Assembly: GCA_027490265.1 (NCBI GenBank)
Contig: JAIXYL010000110.1
Location: forward strand, 1-38,394
Direction of reading: 5' to 3'
DNA from: Sediminibacterium sp.
Lineage (GTDB): Bacteria; Bacteroidota; Bacteroidia; Chitinophagales; Chitinophagaceae
Length of the DNA: 38,394 nucleotides
The translations under genes were made by a program, and so were the position numbers. Shown here one piece after another: positions 1-9,256 of this stretch; the first letter of the stretch is position 1, and the number at the start of each line of letters is the position of its first letter. The notes beneath the pieces were generated by a model. That model saw only the letters and a program-made list of their open reading frames with translations, searched no databases and was not told the origin of the DNA.

Positions 1-913
1 CAATAGCAATTTGCGGGGAGATCCAGAATGATGGTGAAAAAACAGCTGCACCTCCAAATACTGCTGGATACTTTAACATGGCATACCAACTGATTAATCC
101 GCCCATACTACTCCCGCCTAAATAAGTAAAGTCTCTGCCCTTTTTAGTTCGGTACTTACTGTCAATAAAGGGTTTCAATGTTTGCGCTAGAAAATCAACG
201 TATTCATTGCCCAATCCCTTTCCATACTGGAAATGATCATAGGGATTGTATTCATTGATTCTTTTGTCTAATCCATTATCAATACCTACTACAATGCAAT
301 CCTTTTGCAACTTACCCTGTAAGCTGTCTAAACACTCATCTATGCCCCATTCACCAGCATAGGCTGTTTTTTCATTAAATAAATTTTGACCATCATGCAT
401 ATACAGCACAGGATAGTTTTTCCCTGTGGTTTGATAATTCTTTGGTAAATAGATCCAAATGCGTCTTTTTTTATTTAGCTGTGGCATAAAAAAAGCCGTA
501 TCAATGATTCGAACCTGCGGACTGGCTGTGTATTGTTTGGGTTTTTCAGGGTAATCGTCTTTCCATCCTGCAATGGTGAACTCATTGGATACATCACCAT
601 TGACTTCTAAAATTCGATCAGTGATGTCTCTACCATCAGCTGTACTTTCCATTTTATTGGCGCCTCTAGAAAACTTAAATGCATAAGTGCCGGGAGCTAT
701 ATTGGTTAACACAATGCTTTTTCGTCCTCCACTGAATGGCTTCAATTTGTATTGCGGATCTTGGGGATGCCAATTATTAAACGTACCAGATAAATAAACG
801 TCTTCATTGCTTTTTGTTGCCACACTGGTTACAACAAATCTAGCGCTGTATTGCGCCATGGCGCTGTTACAAATAACAATAACGCTGAATAATAAATATA
901 GGGTTGTACGCAT
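1..913 (-). CDS. secreted esterase with N-terminal carbohydrate-binding-like domain (partial, C-terminus off the window)
   Basis: The frame opens at ATG 911-913 and stays open to the left edge, so about 304 residues are visible and the C-terminus is missing. Residues 1-20 form a signal peptide ending in AMAQ, so the product is probably periplasmic or secreted. Residues about 25-105 resemble the early-set/CBM48-like module found before such esterases (VYLSGTFNNW). From about residue 135 the sequence follows the PF00756 putative esterase (alpha/beta hydrolase) fold, with IWIYLPKNY, VLYMHDGQNLF and the nucleophile elbow GSSMGG carrying Ser269. The catalytic Asp and His would lie beyond the window. 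Relatives include enterochelin and feruloyl/acetyl-xylan esterases; the substrate cannot be read here. It lies downstream of lolA on the same strand, separated by a hairpin terminator, so it is probably transcribed separately. Confidence 0.85.
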   Translation of the reverse strand, partial: MRTTLYLLFSVIVICNSAMAQYSARFVVTSVATKSNEDVYLSGTFNNWHPQDPQYKLKPFSGGRKSIVLTNIAPGTYAFKFSRGANKMESTADGRDITDRILEVNGDVSNEFTIAGWKDDYPEKPKQYTASPQVRIIDTAFFMPQLNKKRRIWIYLPKNYQTTGKNYPVLYMHDGQNLFNEKTAYAGEWGIDECLDSLQGKLQKDCIVVGIDNGLDKRINEYNPYDHFQYGKGLGNEYVDFLAQTLKPFIDSKYRTKKGRDFTYLGGSSMGGLISWYAMLKYPAVFGGAAVFSPSFWISPQIAI

Positions 914-932
914 GCTTAAAAATACGCAAAAT

Positions 933-964
933 AAAAGCCTTCCCAATGGTTTGGAAAGGCTTTT
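933..964 (-). terminator. rho-independent terminator after lolA
   Basis: AAAAGCCTT (933-941) pairs with AAGGCTTTT (956-964), and a further CC/GG pair can form inside the loop. On the minus strand the stem is followed by a T-rich run. It sits between the lolA stop (989) and the esterase start (913), so it most likely ends the lolA transcript. Confidence 0.8.
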
Positions 965-988
965 AAAAAAAATTAACGCGTAAAAAAG

Positions 989-1624
989 TTAATCTAATAT
1001 TTCAACATCTTTTGGATAATTCACTTTGTTAAATACAAATAAGGCATCCGTTAATTTAGCATTCAAGTTGATATTGCTCACGCCTAATTCGGTTACATTA
1101 TTACTTTTATCCAAAATTCTTGCTTTTGACAAGACACTTGTTTTTTTATTAAAAAACAAATTGACTTTTTGAAAGTTTTTACGCTTATCCAATGGCACCA
1201 TTTCAATTTCATTGAAATCTCCCTTTGAATTAATTAATTTATATGAGAAGTCTTTATCGTACGACCCTGCTAATAATTTCTGTGGACTTAGGGTTTGACT
1301 GCTTTCCTCAACAGCAGATTTGGTAATGGTTTTAGCACCATCAAAATTGTAAACGAATTTGCCATCACATATAATCTCTGTTTTTCCCTGCTTCAAAACA
1401 TATTTATCAGCTCTCATTGAAAGCGACAAGGCTTTTGTGCCATTCGGCTTGCCTTTACTGGTAAAAGACTTTAGTGAAAAAGCGGCTGTGATCCCCTTGG
1501 AAGCCTTCACTTTTGTTCCAAATGCATCAATGACTTTTTTTGCTGCAGGATCATTCTGTGCTTGGGCAAATAAAAAATTTGAGAGGATGAATAGGCCAGC
1601 AATGTAAAGTTTCCGCATGTTCAT
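989..1624 (-). CDS. lolA: LolA-like outer membrane lipoprotein carrier protein
   Basis: The 211-residue product has a clear signal peptide (about residues 1-22, ending FAQAQ). Its periplasmic body matches the LolA/LolB-like fold of Bacteroidota, with alternating amphipathic strands, the segment KGKPNGTKALSLSMRADKY and the late segment VSNINLNAKLTDALFVFN. LolA shuttles lipoproteins through the periplasm from the LolCDE transporter to the outer membrane. The length is normal for the family. It lies 92 bases downstream of ftsK on the same strand, an order often seen in Bacteroidota. A perfect TAnnTTTG box 11 bases before the ATG suggests it also has its own promoter. An ATG two codons in (1618) is an alternative start. 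No Lol partner is visible in the window. Confidence 0.85.
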   Translation of the reverse strand: MNMRKLYIAGLFILSNFLFAQAQNDPAAKKVIDAFGTKVKASKGITAAFSLKSFTSKGKPNGTKALSLSMRADKYVLKQGKTEIICDGKFVYNFDGAKTITKSAVEESSQTLSPQKLLAGSYDKDFSYKLINSKGDFNEIEMVPLDKRKNFQKVNLFFNKKTSVLSKARILDKSNNVTELGVSNINLNAKLTDALFVFNKVNYPKDVEILD

Positions 1625-1635
1625 TTATTAGGCTG

Positions 1636-1643
1636 CAAATATA
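1636..1643 (-). promoter_or_regulatory. Bacteroidota -7 box upstream of lolA
   Basis: TATATTTG on the minus strand is a perfect match to TAnnTTTG, ending 11 bases before ATG 1624. No convincing -33 TTTG is seen at the usual distance. The predicted leader is under 10 bases. Confidence 0.6.
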
Positions 1644-1716
1644 CAGTTTCGGCTGATTTGGGGAAATCCCGACTACTAAAGTTTCGGTAAAATCGGTGTT
1701 TCAGTCTCTAAACAGG

Positions 1717-4347
1717 TTAAACAAGCGTATCTAAAAATGATTGCAATTCAACATCCGTCTTAAATAGAACCTCTCTGGCCTTACTGCCTTGATTTGGTCC
1801 AACAATACCGGCGGCTTCTAATTGGTCCATTAAACGTCCGGCACGGTTATACCCTAATTTCATTCTGCGCTGTATTAATGAGGTAGACCCCATTTGACTG
1901 CTTACAATTAAACGGGCTGCGTCTTCAAACAAAGGGTCCCGATCATTGGCATCAAAATTATTGCCTTCCATGTCTTTTTCGTCAACATATTCTGGCAATA
2001 AAAAGGCTTGAGGATATCCGCGTTGGCTGCCAATAAAATCACAAACCGCATCCACTTCTGGTGTATCCACAAATGCACACTGCAATCTGGTTATTTCGCC
2101 GTTATAACTCACGAGCATATCCCCTTTTCCAATCAATTGTTCGGCTCCACCTGCATCAAGAATGGTTCTGCTGTCTATTTTACTAGATACTTTGAACGCA
2201 ATTCTAGCAGGGAAATTGGCTTTGATGGTGCCTGTAATAATATTAACAGAAGGTCGCTGTGTTGCAATAATTAAATGAATGCCAATAGCTCTTGCCAATT
2301 GAGCCAATCTGGCAATGGGCATTTCAACTTCCTTACCAGCAGTCATAATCAAATCTGCAAACTCATCCACAACCAAAACAATGAATGGCAAGTATTGATG
2401 GCCTTTTTCAGGATTGAGTTTTCGGGCCGTGAATTTCTCATTGTATTCTTTGATATTTCTACAACCCGCTTCTTTCAACAAATCGTACCGATTGTCCATT
2501 TCAATGCAAAGTGCATTCAATGTATAAACCACTTTTTTGGTATCAGTGATAATGGATTCCTCTTCACCTGGCAATTTGGCTAAAAAATGTTTTTCAATCA
2601 CTCGGTATAAACTCAGTTCTACTTTTTTGGGATCAACCAAAACAAACTTGAGTTGTGATGGGTGTTTTTTATACAATAGAGATACTAAGATGGCATTTAA
2701 CCCAACCGATTTACCTTGACCAGTAGCACCTGCCATTAGTAAGTGTGGCATGGTTGCTAAGTCTACAATAAAATTATCATTGTCAATTTTCTTACCGATG
2801 GCAATAGGCAGAGAGAAATTACTGTTTTGAAATTTTTCACTCGCTAACAGCGTTTTCATACTCACAACAGTCTTGCGTACGTTGGGTACTTCTATCCCAA
2901 TGGTTCCTTTACCAGGAATCGGTGCAATAATCCTGATACCTAATGCTGCTAAGCTTAACGCAATATCATCTTCCAAATTTTTAATTCTGCTGATCCTGAC
3001 ACCTGGTGCTGGAACAATTTCATATAAGGTTACAGTGGGCCCTACAGTAGCAGCAATCCGCTGTATAGCGATATCATAATTTTTAAGTGTCGCTATAATT
3101 TGATTCTTATGGGTTTCTAGTTCAGTAGGGTCATGTACAATTTTTTCACTGCCATGTGTTTCTAGTAAATCTAGGCCCGGATGTTTATAGTTTTTTAAAT
3201 CAAGGGTAACATCATATTGACTGGCCAAACTGCCTACTGTTGCTGCAATGGTTGCCAAGTCTGTCTCGTCTTCTATTTCAGGGGTTTCTTTAATCTCTAG
3301 TTCTAACTCAGGCTCTGGAGCTTGTTTATGTTTTGATGGAACTATGGGAGGTTGCTCAAATTCAGCCTCATCATCGTCTTCAGGTTCTGCTTCTGCCATT
3401 TCAATGGCTTCAATTAAATCTTCTTCTGCAGCTTCCAATGCTGCTTCATTTGCATCCTCTAATGCCAATGATTCTTTTTCAACCATATCAAATGCATGCA
3501 TCGGATTCGTTGGAGCATCATTTGCTGGCATGATTACAGACACTGCGCTATTATTTCCCTTCAACTTGTTTTTACTACCAGGTATTGAATCATCTTCGTT
3601 CGACTCATCCAATGGCATGTCTATTTCATTGGTGTCATCAGCCATTTGATCCATTGCTTGCTCAGGCAAATCTGCAGCCAAGTTTTTGGCCATTGGTGAA
3701 GACTGATTATCCCAAAAATTAATCCGCCAATCAGGTAAGGTAAACACTGGATTAAATCGCCAGATAAAATAACTAAATACAGTTAACAACAACACAGCAC
3801 CTGTTCCTATTTGTCCAATCCATTTGATTGACCAATCGTTTAAATATTCTCCAACTGCCCCACCCCAAGAAAATGCTGCACCCTTGGATACAAAAGCACT
3901 GGCCATACTAAACACCACTAAGCCAACTAACACGTATTTTAGATTGCGCAATAACTTGAATACTTTTTTACCGAATAGCCAATTGACACCTAACACAAAA
4001 AATACCGTACAAAACAAAAAAGAGGCAATACCAAACCCATTGTACCATAAAGTATGTGAAATATATGCGCCTAAAACACCCAATAAATTATTGACTTTTA
4101 CGTCATCCGTTGAAAAAATACTGACGCCTAAATGTTGTACTTTATCTTGATCTTCCTGCCAAGTAAACAAATAAGATGTGAAACTAATGAATAGAAATAC
4201 AGCTATCAGCAAACTAACCGACCCCATGATTTTTTCGGTTCGTTCGTCTTTTACCACTTCTGCAACGGTGACTGCTGCATCTTTATCAGGATTCAGTTCT
4301 TCAGGGTCCGGCGGTGGTGGCGTTTTCTTTTTTAAGCTATTGGCCAT
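1717..4347 (-). CDS. ftsK: FtsK/SpoIIIE family DNA translocase
   Basis: The 876-residue product pumps chromosomal DNA through the division septum and coordinates dimer resolution. Residues about 42-200 contain four membrane segments. A long acidic, low-complexity linker follows (about 220-375). The motor domain comes next, with Walker A GATGQGKS at 540-547 and Walker B LVVDEFAD near 658-665. RPSVNIITGTIKANFPARIAF is interrupted by no gap and matches the RecA-like core. The C-terminal winged-helix gamma domain (about 800-870, SSQMGSTSLIQRRMKLGYNR) reads oriented octamers. The length is typical of Bacteroidota FtsK. The start at 4347 is supported by a perfect -7 box only 4 bases upstream. lolA follows on the same strand. 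Confidence 0.97.
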   Translation of the reverse strand: MANSLKKKTPPPPDPEELNPDKDAAVTVAEVVKDERTEKIMGSVSLLIAVFLFISFTSYLFTWQEDQDKVQHLGVSIFSTDDVKVNNLLGVLGAYISHTLWYNGFGIASFLFCTVFFVLGVNWLFGKKVFKLLRNLKYVLVGLVVFSMASAFVSKGAAFSWGGAVGEYLNDWSIKWIGQIGTGAVLLLTVFSYFIWRFNPVFTLPDWRINFWDNQSSPMAKNLAADLPEQAMDQMADDTNEIDMPLDESNEDDSIPGSKNKLKGNNSAVSVIMPANDAPTNPMHAFDMVEKESLALEDANEAALEAAEEDLIEAIEMAEAEPEDDDEAEFEQPPIVPSKHKQAPEPELELEIKETPEIEDETDLATIAATVGSLASQYDVTLDLKNYKHPGLDLLETHGSEKIVHDPTELETHKNQIIATLKNYDIAIQRIAATVGPTVTLYEIVPAPGVRISRIKNLEDDIALSLAALGIRIIAPIPGKGTIGIEVPNVRKTVVSMKTLLASEKFQNSNFSLPIAIGKKIDNDNFIVDLATMPHLLMAGATGQGKSVGLNAILVSLLYKKHPSQLKFVLVDPKKVELSLYRVIEKHFLAKLPGEEESIITDTKKVVYTLNALCIEMDNRYDLLKEAGCRNIKEYNEKFTARKLNPEKGHQYLPFIVLVVDEFADLIMTAGKEVEMPIARLAQLARAIGIHLIIATQRPSVNIITGTIKANFPARIAFKVSSKIDSRTILDAGGAEQLIGKGDMLVSYNGEITRLQCAFVDTPEVDAVCDFIGSQRGYPQAFLLPEYVDEKDMEGNNFDANDRDPLFEDAARLIVSSQMGSTSLIQRRMKLGYNRAGRLMDQLEAAGIVGPNQGSKAREVLFKTDVELQSFLDTLV

Positions 4348-4351
4348 ATAC

Positions 4352-4359
4352 CAAATATA
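4352..4359 (-). promoter_or_regulatory. Bacteroidota -7 box upstream of ftsK
   Basis: TATATTTG on the minus strand is a perfect TAnnTTTG match, ending 4 bases before ATG 4347. The transcript would start at or next to the start codon, giving a leaderless or nearly leaderless mRNA. Confidence 0.65.
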
Positions 4360-4431
4360 CTGTTTGCATATCCTATAAAAAGTACTTAGGTAACAATGTG
4401 CAAAAATGCTTTCTTGTTAAACAGTTTTCCA

Positions 4432-4824
4432 CTATGGTTGATGGCGGTAGAGTGAGATGGTCAATAAAACCCATCCAATAATGAGCAAAACACCGCCAAA
4501 TGGCGTAATGGCGCCTAACCATTTAAATTGATTAGAGCCGCCGATTGATAAAAAAGTTAACAGATATAATGACCCAGAAAAAAGCCCCATGCCAAGGATA
4601 AAACATTTGCCTGCGGTTAACAAACCGGAAACAGGATAATATCCGTAAAGTATACTTGTTAAGGCTAAAGCAAATACATGATAAAACTGATATTTAACCG
4701 CTGTTTCAAAGGTTTGCAACAATGCCGGTGTAGCATATTGCTTTAAACCATGGGCGCCAAATGCCCCTAAAGCAACTGCCAATGCACCTAATAACGATGC
4801 GGTAATCATAAACCCCTTATGCAT
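4432..4824 (-). CDS. DUF423 family small membrane protein
   Basis: The 130-residue product is mostly hydrophobic, with about four membrane segments. It carries the DUF423 signature near the N-terminus (LGALAVALGAFGAHGLK) and a C-terminal GWVLLTISLY segment. The molecular function of the family is unknown. Its ATG (4822-4824) overlaps the end of aroK by 8 bases, so it is almost certainly translated from the gcdH-aroK message. It is the last gene of that run; ftsK begins 84 bases further on with its own promoter box. Length is normal for the family (about 120-130 residues). Confidence 0.85.
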   Translation of the reverse strand: MHKGFMITASLLGALAVALGAFGAHGLKQYATPALLQTFETAVKYQFYHVFALALTSILYGYYPVSGLLTAGKCFILGMGLFSGSLYLLTFLSIGGSNQFKWLGAITPFGGVLLIIGWVLLTISLYRHQP

Positions 4825-5323
4825 ATTGTTGAATGGTTTGAATCAGTTGTTTTATTTGAAGTTGCGTTCCACTGAGCTTGATCTTTGCTTTTGAATAAAA
4901 AGGGGTTCTGTCGGCTAATTGCTTTTGTAAAAAAGCGCTTAATTGTTGCTTGTCTAAAGCTTGAATAAGCGGTCTATGGGCTTTTTCTGGCTCCAATCTC
5001 TCAACCAAAACATCAATGGATTCATTTAACCAAACAGTAATGCCTTGTTGATTCATCCAATCCATATTTTCGTGAAAGCAGGCAGTGCCACCTCCAGTTG
5101 CCAATACATAGGATTTTTTTTCACCAAACCACCGCAATAACTTGGCTTCTGTTTTTCTAAAAGCTGCTTCCCCTTCAGTTTCAAATATTTCTGTAATAGA
5201 TTTCTCTTCAACAGTTTCAATGATTTGGTCTAAATCATATCCTCCCGTTTTGAACTTAGTGGCCAGCAATTGCTTAAAATGACTTTTGCCACTGCCCATT
5301 AATCCTATGAGAAAAATCTTCAT
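4817..5323 (-). CDS. aroK: shikimate kinase
   Basis: The 168-residue product phosphorylates shikimate to shikimate 3-phosphate in the chorismate pathway to aromatic amino acids. It has the P-loop GLMGSGKS at residues 7-14 and the shikimate-binding Asp in GYDLDQ. The Arg of EAAFRKTE, the glycine-rich ATGGGTACF and the lid-region AHRPLI are also present, and the length is typical. Its ATG shares one base with the stop of the upstream gcdH (TAATG arrangement at 5321-5325), and its 3' end overlaps the DUF423 gene by 8 bases. Both junctions imply translational coupling. It has no promoter box of its own, so expression probably follows gcdH. Confidence 0.93.
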   Translation of the reverse strand: MKIFLIGLMGSGKSHFKQLLATKFKTGGYDLDQIIETVEEKSITEIFETEGEAAFRKTEAKLLRWFGEKKSYVLATGGGTACFHENMDWMNQQGITVWLNESIDVLVERLEPEKAHRPLIQALDKQQLSAFLQKQLADRTPFYSKAKIKLSGTQLQIKQLIQTIQQYA

Positions 5324-6507
5324 TATTTAAAAGCATTGTATCCGGTAATATCCATTCCAGTGATGAGCAAATGAATATCATGGGTGCCTTCATAGGTAAT
5401 CACACTTTCTAGATTCATCATATGACGCATGATGCTGTATTCGCCTGTAATACCCATCCCACCTAACATCTGACGTGCATCTCTTGCAATATTGGTGGCT
5501 ATTTCACAACTATTTCTTTTGGCCATGCTCACTTGTTGTGGGGTGGCTTTGCCTTCATTCATTAAGACGCCTAAACGCCAAACCATTAACTGGGCTTTGG
5601 TAATTTCAGTCACCATTTCAGCCAGCTTTTTTTGTTGTAACTGAAAGCCACCAATTGGCCTGTCAAATTGTTGGCGCTCCATACTATAACGCAATGCAGT
5701 ATCATAACAATCCATGGCTGCACCTAATGCACCCCATGCGATTCCATATCTTGCCTTGGTTAAACAACCCAATGGGCCTTTCAATCCCTTTACGTTCGGC
5801 AATATATTCTCTTTAGGTACTTTCACATTGTCAAATACCAACTCACCAGTTGCACTTGCACGCAAACTCCATTTTCCATGAGTAGTAGGTGTTGAAAAGC
5901 CTTCCATGCCTCTTTCCACAATAATACCTTGAATCTCATTTTGATCATTCTTAGCCCAAACCACCGCAACAGTAGCAAATGGCGCATTGCTGATCCACAT
6001 TTTGGCCCCATTCAAAATCACATGATCTCCCGCGTCTTTAAAATGTGTGGTCATTCCAGCGGGATTACTGCCATGATCTGGTTCAGTTAACCCAAAACAA
6101 CCCAACCATTCCCCTGATGCCAATTTGGGCAAATATTTTTGTTTCTGGGCTTCATTACCATACGCATAAATCGGATGCATCACCAAACTCCCTTGTACAG
6201 ACGCCGTGCTTCTAACGCCGCTATCACCTCTTTCCAATTCTTGCATCATTAATCCATAACTGATATAATCTAAACCGCCTCCACCATACTGTGTTGGAAC
6301 GGTAGGACCAAAACAACCTAAGTTGCCCAATTGCGCTACAATTTGTTCCGGAAATTCTGCACGTTGAGCATAATCTTCAATGATGGGGGATATATCTTTT
6401 TTTACGTAAGATCTAACCGCATCCCGAATTAGTTTATGCTCTTCGGTCAGCAAATCATCTATTTGATAATAATCTGGGGATTGAAACAAATCTGTTCTAG
6501 CAGCCAT
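5323..6507 (-). CDS. gcdH: glutaryl-CoA dehydrogenase-type acyl-CoA dehydrogenase
   Basis: The 394-residue FAD flavoprotein belongs to the acyl-CoA dehydrogenase family and most resembles the glutaryl-CoA branch. That branch converts glutaryl-CoA to crotonyl-CoA and CO2 and passes electrons to ETF. The catalytic base appears as Glu373 in TYEGTHDIH. Arg99 in VRSTASVQGSLVMHPIYAYG corresponds to the human residue that binds the substrate's second carboxylate. LGCFGLTEPDHGSNPAGM and the flavin/substrate segment near 210-235 are also as expected. The arginine and the TYEGTHDIH context argue against a short-chain acyl-CoA dehydrogenase. It is the first gene of a coupled run with aroK and DUF423. 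A perfect TAnnTTTG box lies 26 bases upstream. Glutaryl-CoA arises from lysine or tryptophan breakdown, which fits the kynurenine genes nearby. Confidence 0.88.
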   Translation of the reverse strand: MAARTDLFQSPDYYQIDDLLTEEHKLIRDAVRSYVKKDISPIIEDYAQRAEFPEQIVAQLGNLGCFGPTVPTQYGGGGLDYISYGLMMQELERGDSGVRSTASVQGSLVMHPIYAYGNEAQKQKYLPKLASGEWLGCFGLTEPDHGSNPAGMTTHFKDAGDHVILNGAKMWISNAPFATVAVVWAKNDQNEIQGIIVERGMEGFSTPTTHGKWSLRASATGELVFDNVKVPKENILPNVKGLKGPLGCLTKARYGIAWGALGAAMDCYDTALRYSMERQQFDRPIGGFQLQQKKLAEMVTEITKAQLMVWRLGVLMNEGKATPQQVSMAKRNSCEIATNIARDARQMLGGMGITGEYSIMRHMMNLESVITYEGTHDIHLLITGMDITGYNAFK

Positions 6508-6533
6508 CGTATTGTTTTTTGCGATTTAATACA

Positions 6534-6541
6534 CAAAAGTA
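6534..6541 (-). promoter_or_regulatory. Bacteroidota -7 box upstream of gcdH
   Basis: TACTTTTG on the minus strand perfectly matches TAnnTTTG, 26 bases before ATG 6507. A TTTG (6557-6560) lies 15 bases further upstream, closer than the usual -33 spacing. Confidence 0.6.
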
Positions 6542-6610
6542 CTACTTAAAATTACCCAAAAACATGGTTGTGCATAATTGAAACGAAATCTTTATAGCCA
6601 TAGCTTCAAC

Positions 6611-6641
6611 AAAAATCCCTACTAGAAGTCTAGTAGGGATT
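6611..6641 (-). terminator. rho-independent terminator after the DPP IV gene
   Basis: A 13-base perfect inverted repeat (6614-6626 and 6629-6641, AATCCCTACTAGA and its complement) closes on a very short loop. On the minus strand it is followed by TTTTTG. It lies 18 bases past the stop of the peptidase gene. Confidence 0.88.
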
Positions 6642-6658
6642 ATGCCGTTGTTGATGCA

Positions 6659-9154
6659 TTATTGACGTCTGGCTGATCCAGATTTATTATTCTGAGGAAT
6701 ATCTCTGTTCATTTCCTCCAGATCTACGGGTCGTTCAGTATGGTCTCCAATTAAGTGTTTTGCAAAATAATCACTCATGCCCCAGAAAAAATATTCGGTC
6801 ATGTCTCCAAACCCATGTCGTTGGGTTGGCAATAATTTCATGTCGAATCTTTTGTTGGCTTTAATTAAAGCATTCACGACTCTCATGGTATTTGCTGGAT
6901 GCACATTATTGTCTATTTCGCCATGAAATAACATCAATTTCCCTTTTAAATTTTTAGCCAACTCAGGGTTTTTGTCAATATTGTATTGAAAGCTTGTATC
7001 CCCTTTTTCACTAATGATTTCTTTAACGCCATGGTGTTTTTCACTCCACCATCTATTGTAAATGGCATTGTCATGATTACCTGCAGAGGATACAGCAACT
7101 TTAAAGAAATCAGGATAAACCAAAATGGCAGCAGTACTCATAAATCCACCACCTGAATGCCCATGGATGCCTACTCGATTGATGTCTAAATAAGGATGGC
7201 GATCAGCCAGCTGTTCTGCAACAACTTTTTTATCGGCTAATCCATAGTCACGCAAATTACCATACCCATAATTGTGGTACCATTTACTTCTACTAGGATG
7301 TCCGCCTCTATTACCCAAAGTGATGACTACTACACCTAACTGTGCCAATCGATCGGTTCTGTCAAAGCCCCTGCCAAAGCTGGTATTCATAGCTTCTGTT
7401 TGTGGGCCTGGATAAACATATTCAACTATGGGATATTTTTTGGTACTGTCAAAATCAAAGGGCTTATACATCACACCATATAAATCGGTTATCCCGTCAT
7501 CTGCTTTGGCCTTAAAGGTTTCGGGGAACTTGTAACCGGCCGCCATTAAGCTGCTTAAATCGGCTGTTTCTAAGTCTAGTATTTTTCTGCCATCAGCCGC
7601 TAACAATACCGATTTGGGAACCGTATTTACTCGAGAGAAGTTGTTGACCAAATAGCGTTTTTGATCATCCATAGATGCGTTGTGATCAAAATCACCTGGG
7701 TTTAATAATTTCAAACCAGTACCATCAAAATTGACTCTATACGCATGCAAGTAATAAGGATTTTCACCAACTTCTTTGCCATTAGCAGAAAAGTACAAAA
7801 CCCTTGCTTTTTCATCAATAGCCAAAATATCTTCTGCATGCCAAGGGCCTGAAGTAATTTGGTTTTTCAACTTGCCATTTTCATCATACAAATAAAAATG
7901 CCCCCAACCATCGTCTTCACTCCATTGAATCAATTCCTTGCCATCATTCACTAAGCCGATTCTGCGAATTTCTACATAGGTATTCATTTTTTCTTGAATC
8001 AATGTTTTTGCAGTGGCTGATTTTACATCGACCAATCCGATGTCAATTCTTTTCAAATCTCTGCTGGTTCTACTGAAATAAAATTTATCAGCTGTTCCCA
8101 ACCATATATTGGGCCTCCCTTCATCATCTCTGCTGCTCACTTTTGCGGGTGCACTCCAAGTATTGATGGTTTGGTCCTTGTACATGCCCGTACTAATTTC
8201 TTTCATTGTTTTGGAAGCCAATTCAAACAGCCGCAAATGTTCAACAGGTGATTCTTTTTCACCTGGCATCCAATATTTATAGGTTTCTAATGTGGGTCTT
8301 GGATCGGCAATACTGTTGATGACCCATAGGTCTTTTACTTTTCTGTTATCTGTAACATTGACTACAAAATGTTTTGAATCGGGAGACCATAAAATAAACG
8401 CTGGCCTTCTAATGCCTTTGTTTTTCTCTTTTTCTACATTGGTTTCACCATTACCATCGTTATGATAACCATAATGTTCAATCCCATCTTTTGTAAGCTG
8501 TGTTTCAACAATGGTTGAGTCTTTATCATTTACTAATGCCTTTTTATAATTGGCCCAGTCCATCAACCATAAATTATGGTTTCGACCAAATACAACCATG
8601 GAGCTATCTGGAGCAATACTAGCCCATCCCGGCTTTCGCTTGGTTTTAACAGGATCAGTGATTTCAACCAAATCGCCGTTGAGAATATTATACTCAAAAT
8701 AAAAGACTTGCTTCTCCATCACTGGCGGCGTTCCTTTTTTGGCACTGGTATCTTTTTTGGGAACATCCTTGGTTGTTTTAACTTCAAAACTAATCCAGTT
8801 CTCATCCCTAATGAACTTCATGCTGTCAATAGTCAAATGCTGCGCATCCATTGGTTCATCAGTAATTCGGGTAAGCTTGGCAGCCAATGCAGCATTATCA
8901 AATAATGGTTTCTTTTCGCCTTTTGCTGCATCTACGATATACCATTTCTTACCTTCAGAGGTTTCGTACATATACCAGAACCGATCAGATTTTTTTAGCC
9001 AATGCGGATCAACACCTAAACTAAAAATCATTTTCTGCACTTTATTGGGTGAAAACCGTGCAGCTAATGCATAATTGGCTTTTGTAACAGGTGTTTGTTG
9101 AGCAGTTATTGCGCCACTGATTAACAATAAAAGTAGCCATGTGATCAATCTCAT
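6659..9154 (-). CDS. secreted S9 family prolyl dipeptidyl peptidase (DPP IV-like)
   Basis: The 831-residue product has a signal peptide (residues 1-19, ending ITAQ) and is likely periplasmic. Residues about 90-530 form the DPP IV N-terminal beta-propeller, including WASIAPDSSMVVFGRNHNLW and WSEDDGWGHFYLYD. The C-terminal alpha/beta hydrolase domain has the S9 triad Ser667 (GHSGGG), Asp748 (GEIDNNVHP) and His780 (TQRHGFG). The YVYPGPQ segment near the oxyanion region is present. Such enzymes release X-Pro dipeptides from peptides. The length suits secreted Bacteroidota members. A near-consensus -7 box (TTATTTTG, 9177-9184) lies about 22 bases upstream. The gene is divergent from kynU and ends at a strong hairpin terminator, so it is probably a single-gene unit. 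Confidence 0.93.
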   Translation of the reverse strand: MRLITWLLLLLISGAITAQQTPVTKANYALAARFSPNKVQKMIFSLGVDPHWLKKSDRFWYMYETSEGKKWYIVDAAKGEKKPLFDNAALAAKLTRITDEPMDAQHLTIDSMKFIRDENWISFEVKTTKDVPKKDTSAKKGTPPVMEKQVFYFEYNILNGDLVEITDPVKTKRKPGWASIAPDSSMVVFGRNHNLWLMDWANYKKALVNDKDSTIVETQLTKDGIEHYGYHNDGNGETNVEKEKNKGIRRPAFILWSPDSKHFVVNVTDNRKVKDLWVINSIADPRPTLETYKYWMPGEKESPVEHLRLFELASKTMKEISTGMYKDQTINTWSAPAKVSSRDDEGRPNIWLGTADKFYFSRTSRDLKRIDIGLVDVKSATAKTLIQEKMNTYVEIRRIGLVNDGKELIQWSEDDGWGHFYLYDENGKLKNQITSGPWHAEDILAIDEKARVLYFSANGKEVGENPYYLHAYRVNFDGTGLKLLNPGDFDHNASMDDQKRYLVNNFSRVNTVPKSVLLAADGRKILDLETADLSSLMAAGYKFPETFKAKADDGITDLYGVMYKPFDFDSTKKYPIVEYVYPGPQTEAMNTSFGRGFDRTDRLAQLGVVVITLGNRGGHPSRSKWYHNYGYGNLRDYGLADKKVVAEQLADRHPYLDINRVGIHGHSGGGFMSTAAILVYPDFFKVAVSSAGNHDNAIYNRWWSEKHHGVKEIISEKGDTSFQYNIDKNPELAKNLKGKLMLFHGEIDNNVHPANTMRVVNALIKANKRFDMKLLPTQRHGFGDMTEYFFWGMSDYFAKHLIGDHTERPVDLEEMNRDIPQNNKSGSARRQ

Positions 9155-9256
9155 ATCTAAAATTGGTTTTGTTCCTCAAAATAATGGATTGATGGATTAT
9201 CTGCGCACCATTTATCAAATAATCGGTGGATAGCTTTACTTTGTGAAAAAAAGAAT

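Noticed and set aside
1651..1670. GATTTGGGGAAATC hairpin between ftsK and lolA, considered as a terminator
   Set aside because: The stem is only five base pairs and no T tract follows on either strand.
3248..3649. 133-residue plus-strand ORF rich in serine
   Set aside because: It is the antisense shadow of the acidic FtsK linker; Glu/Asp-Ala codon runs read as Ser on the other strand. No homology-like motifs or promoter.
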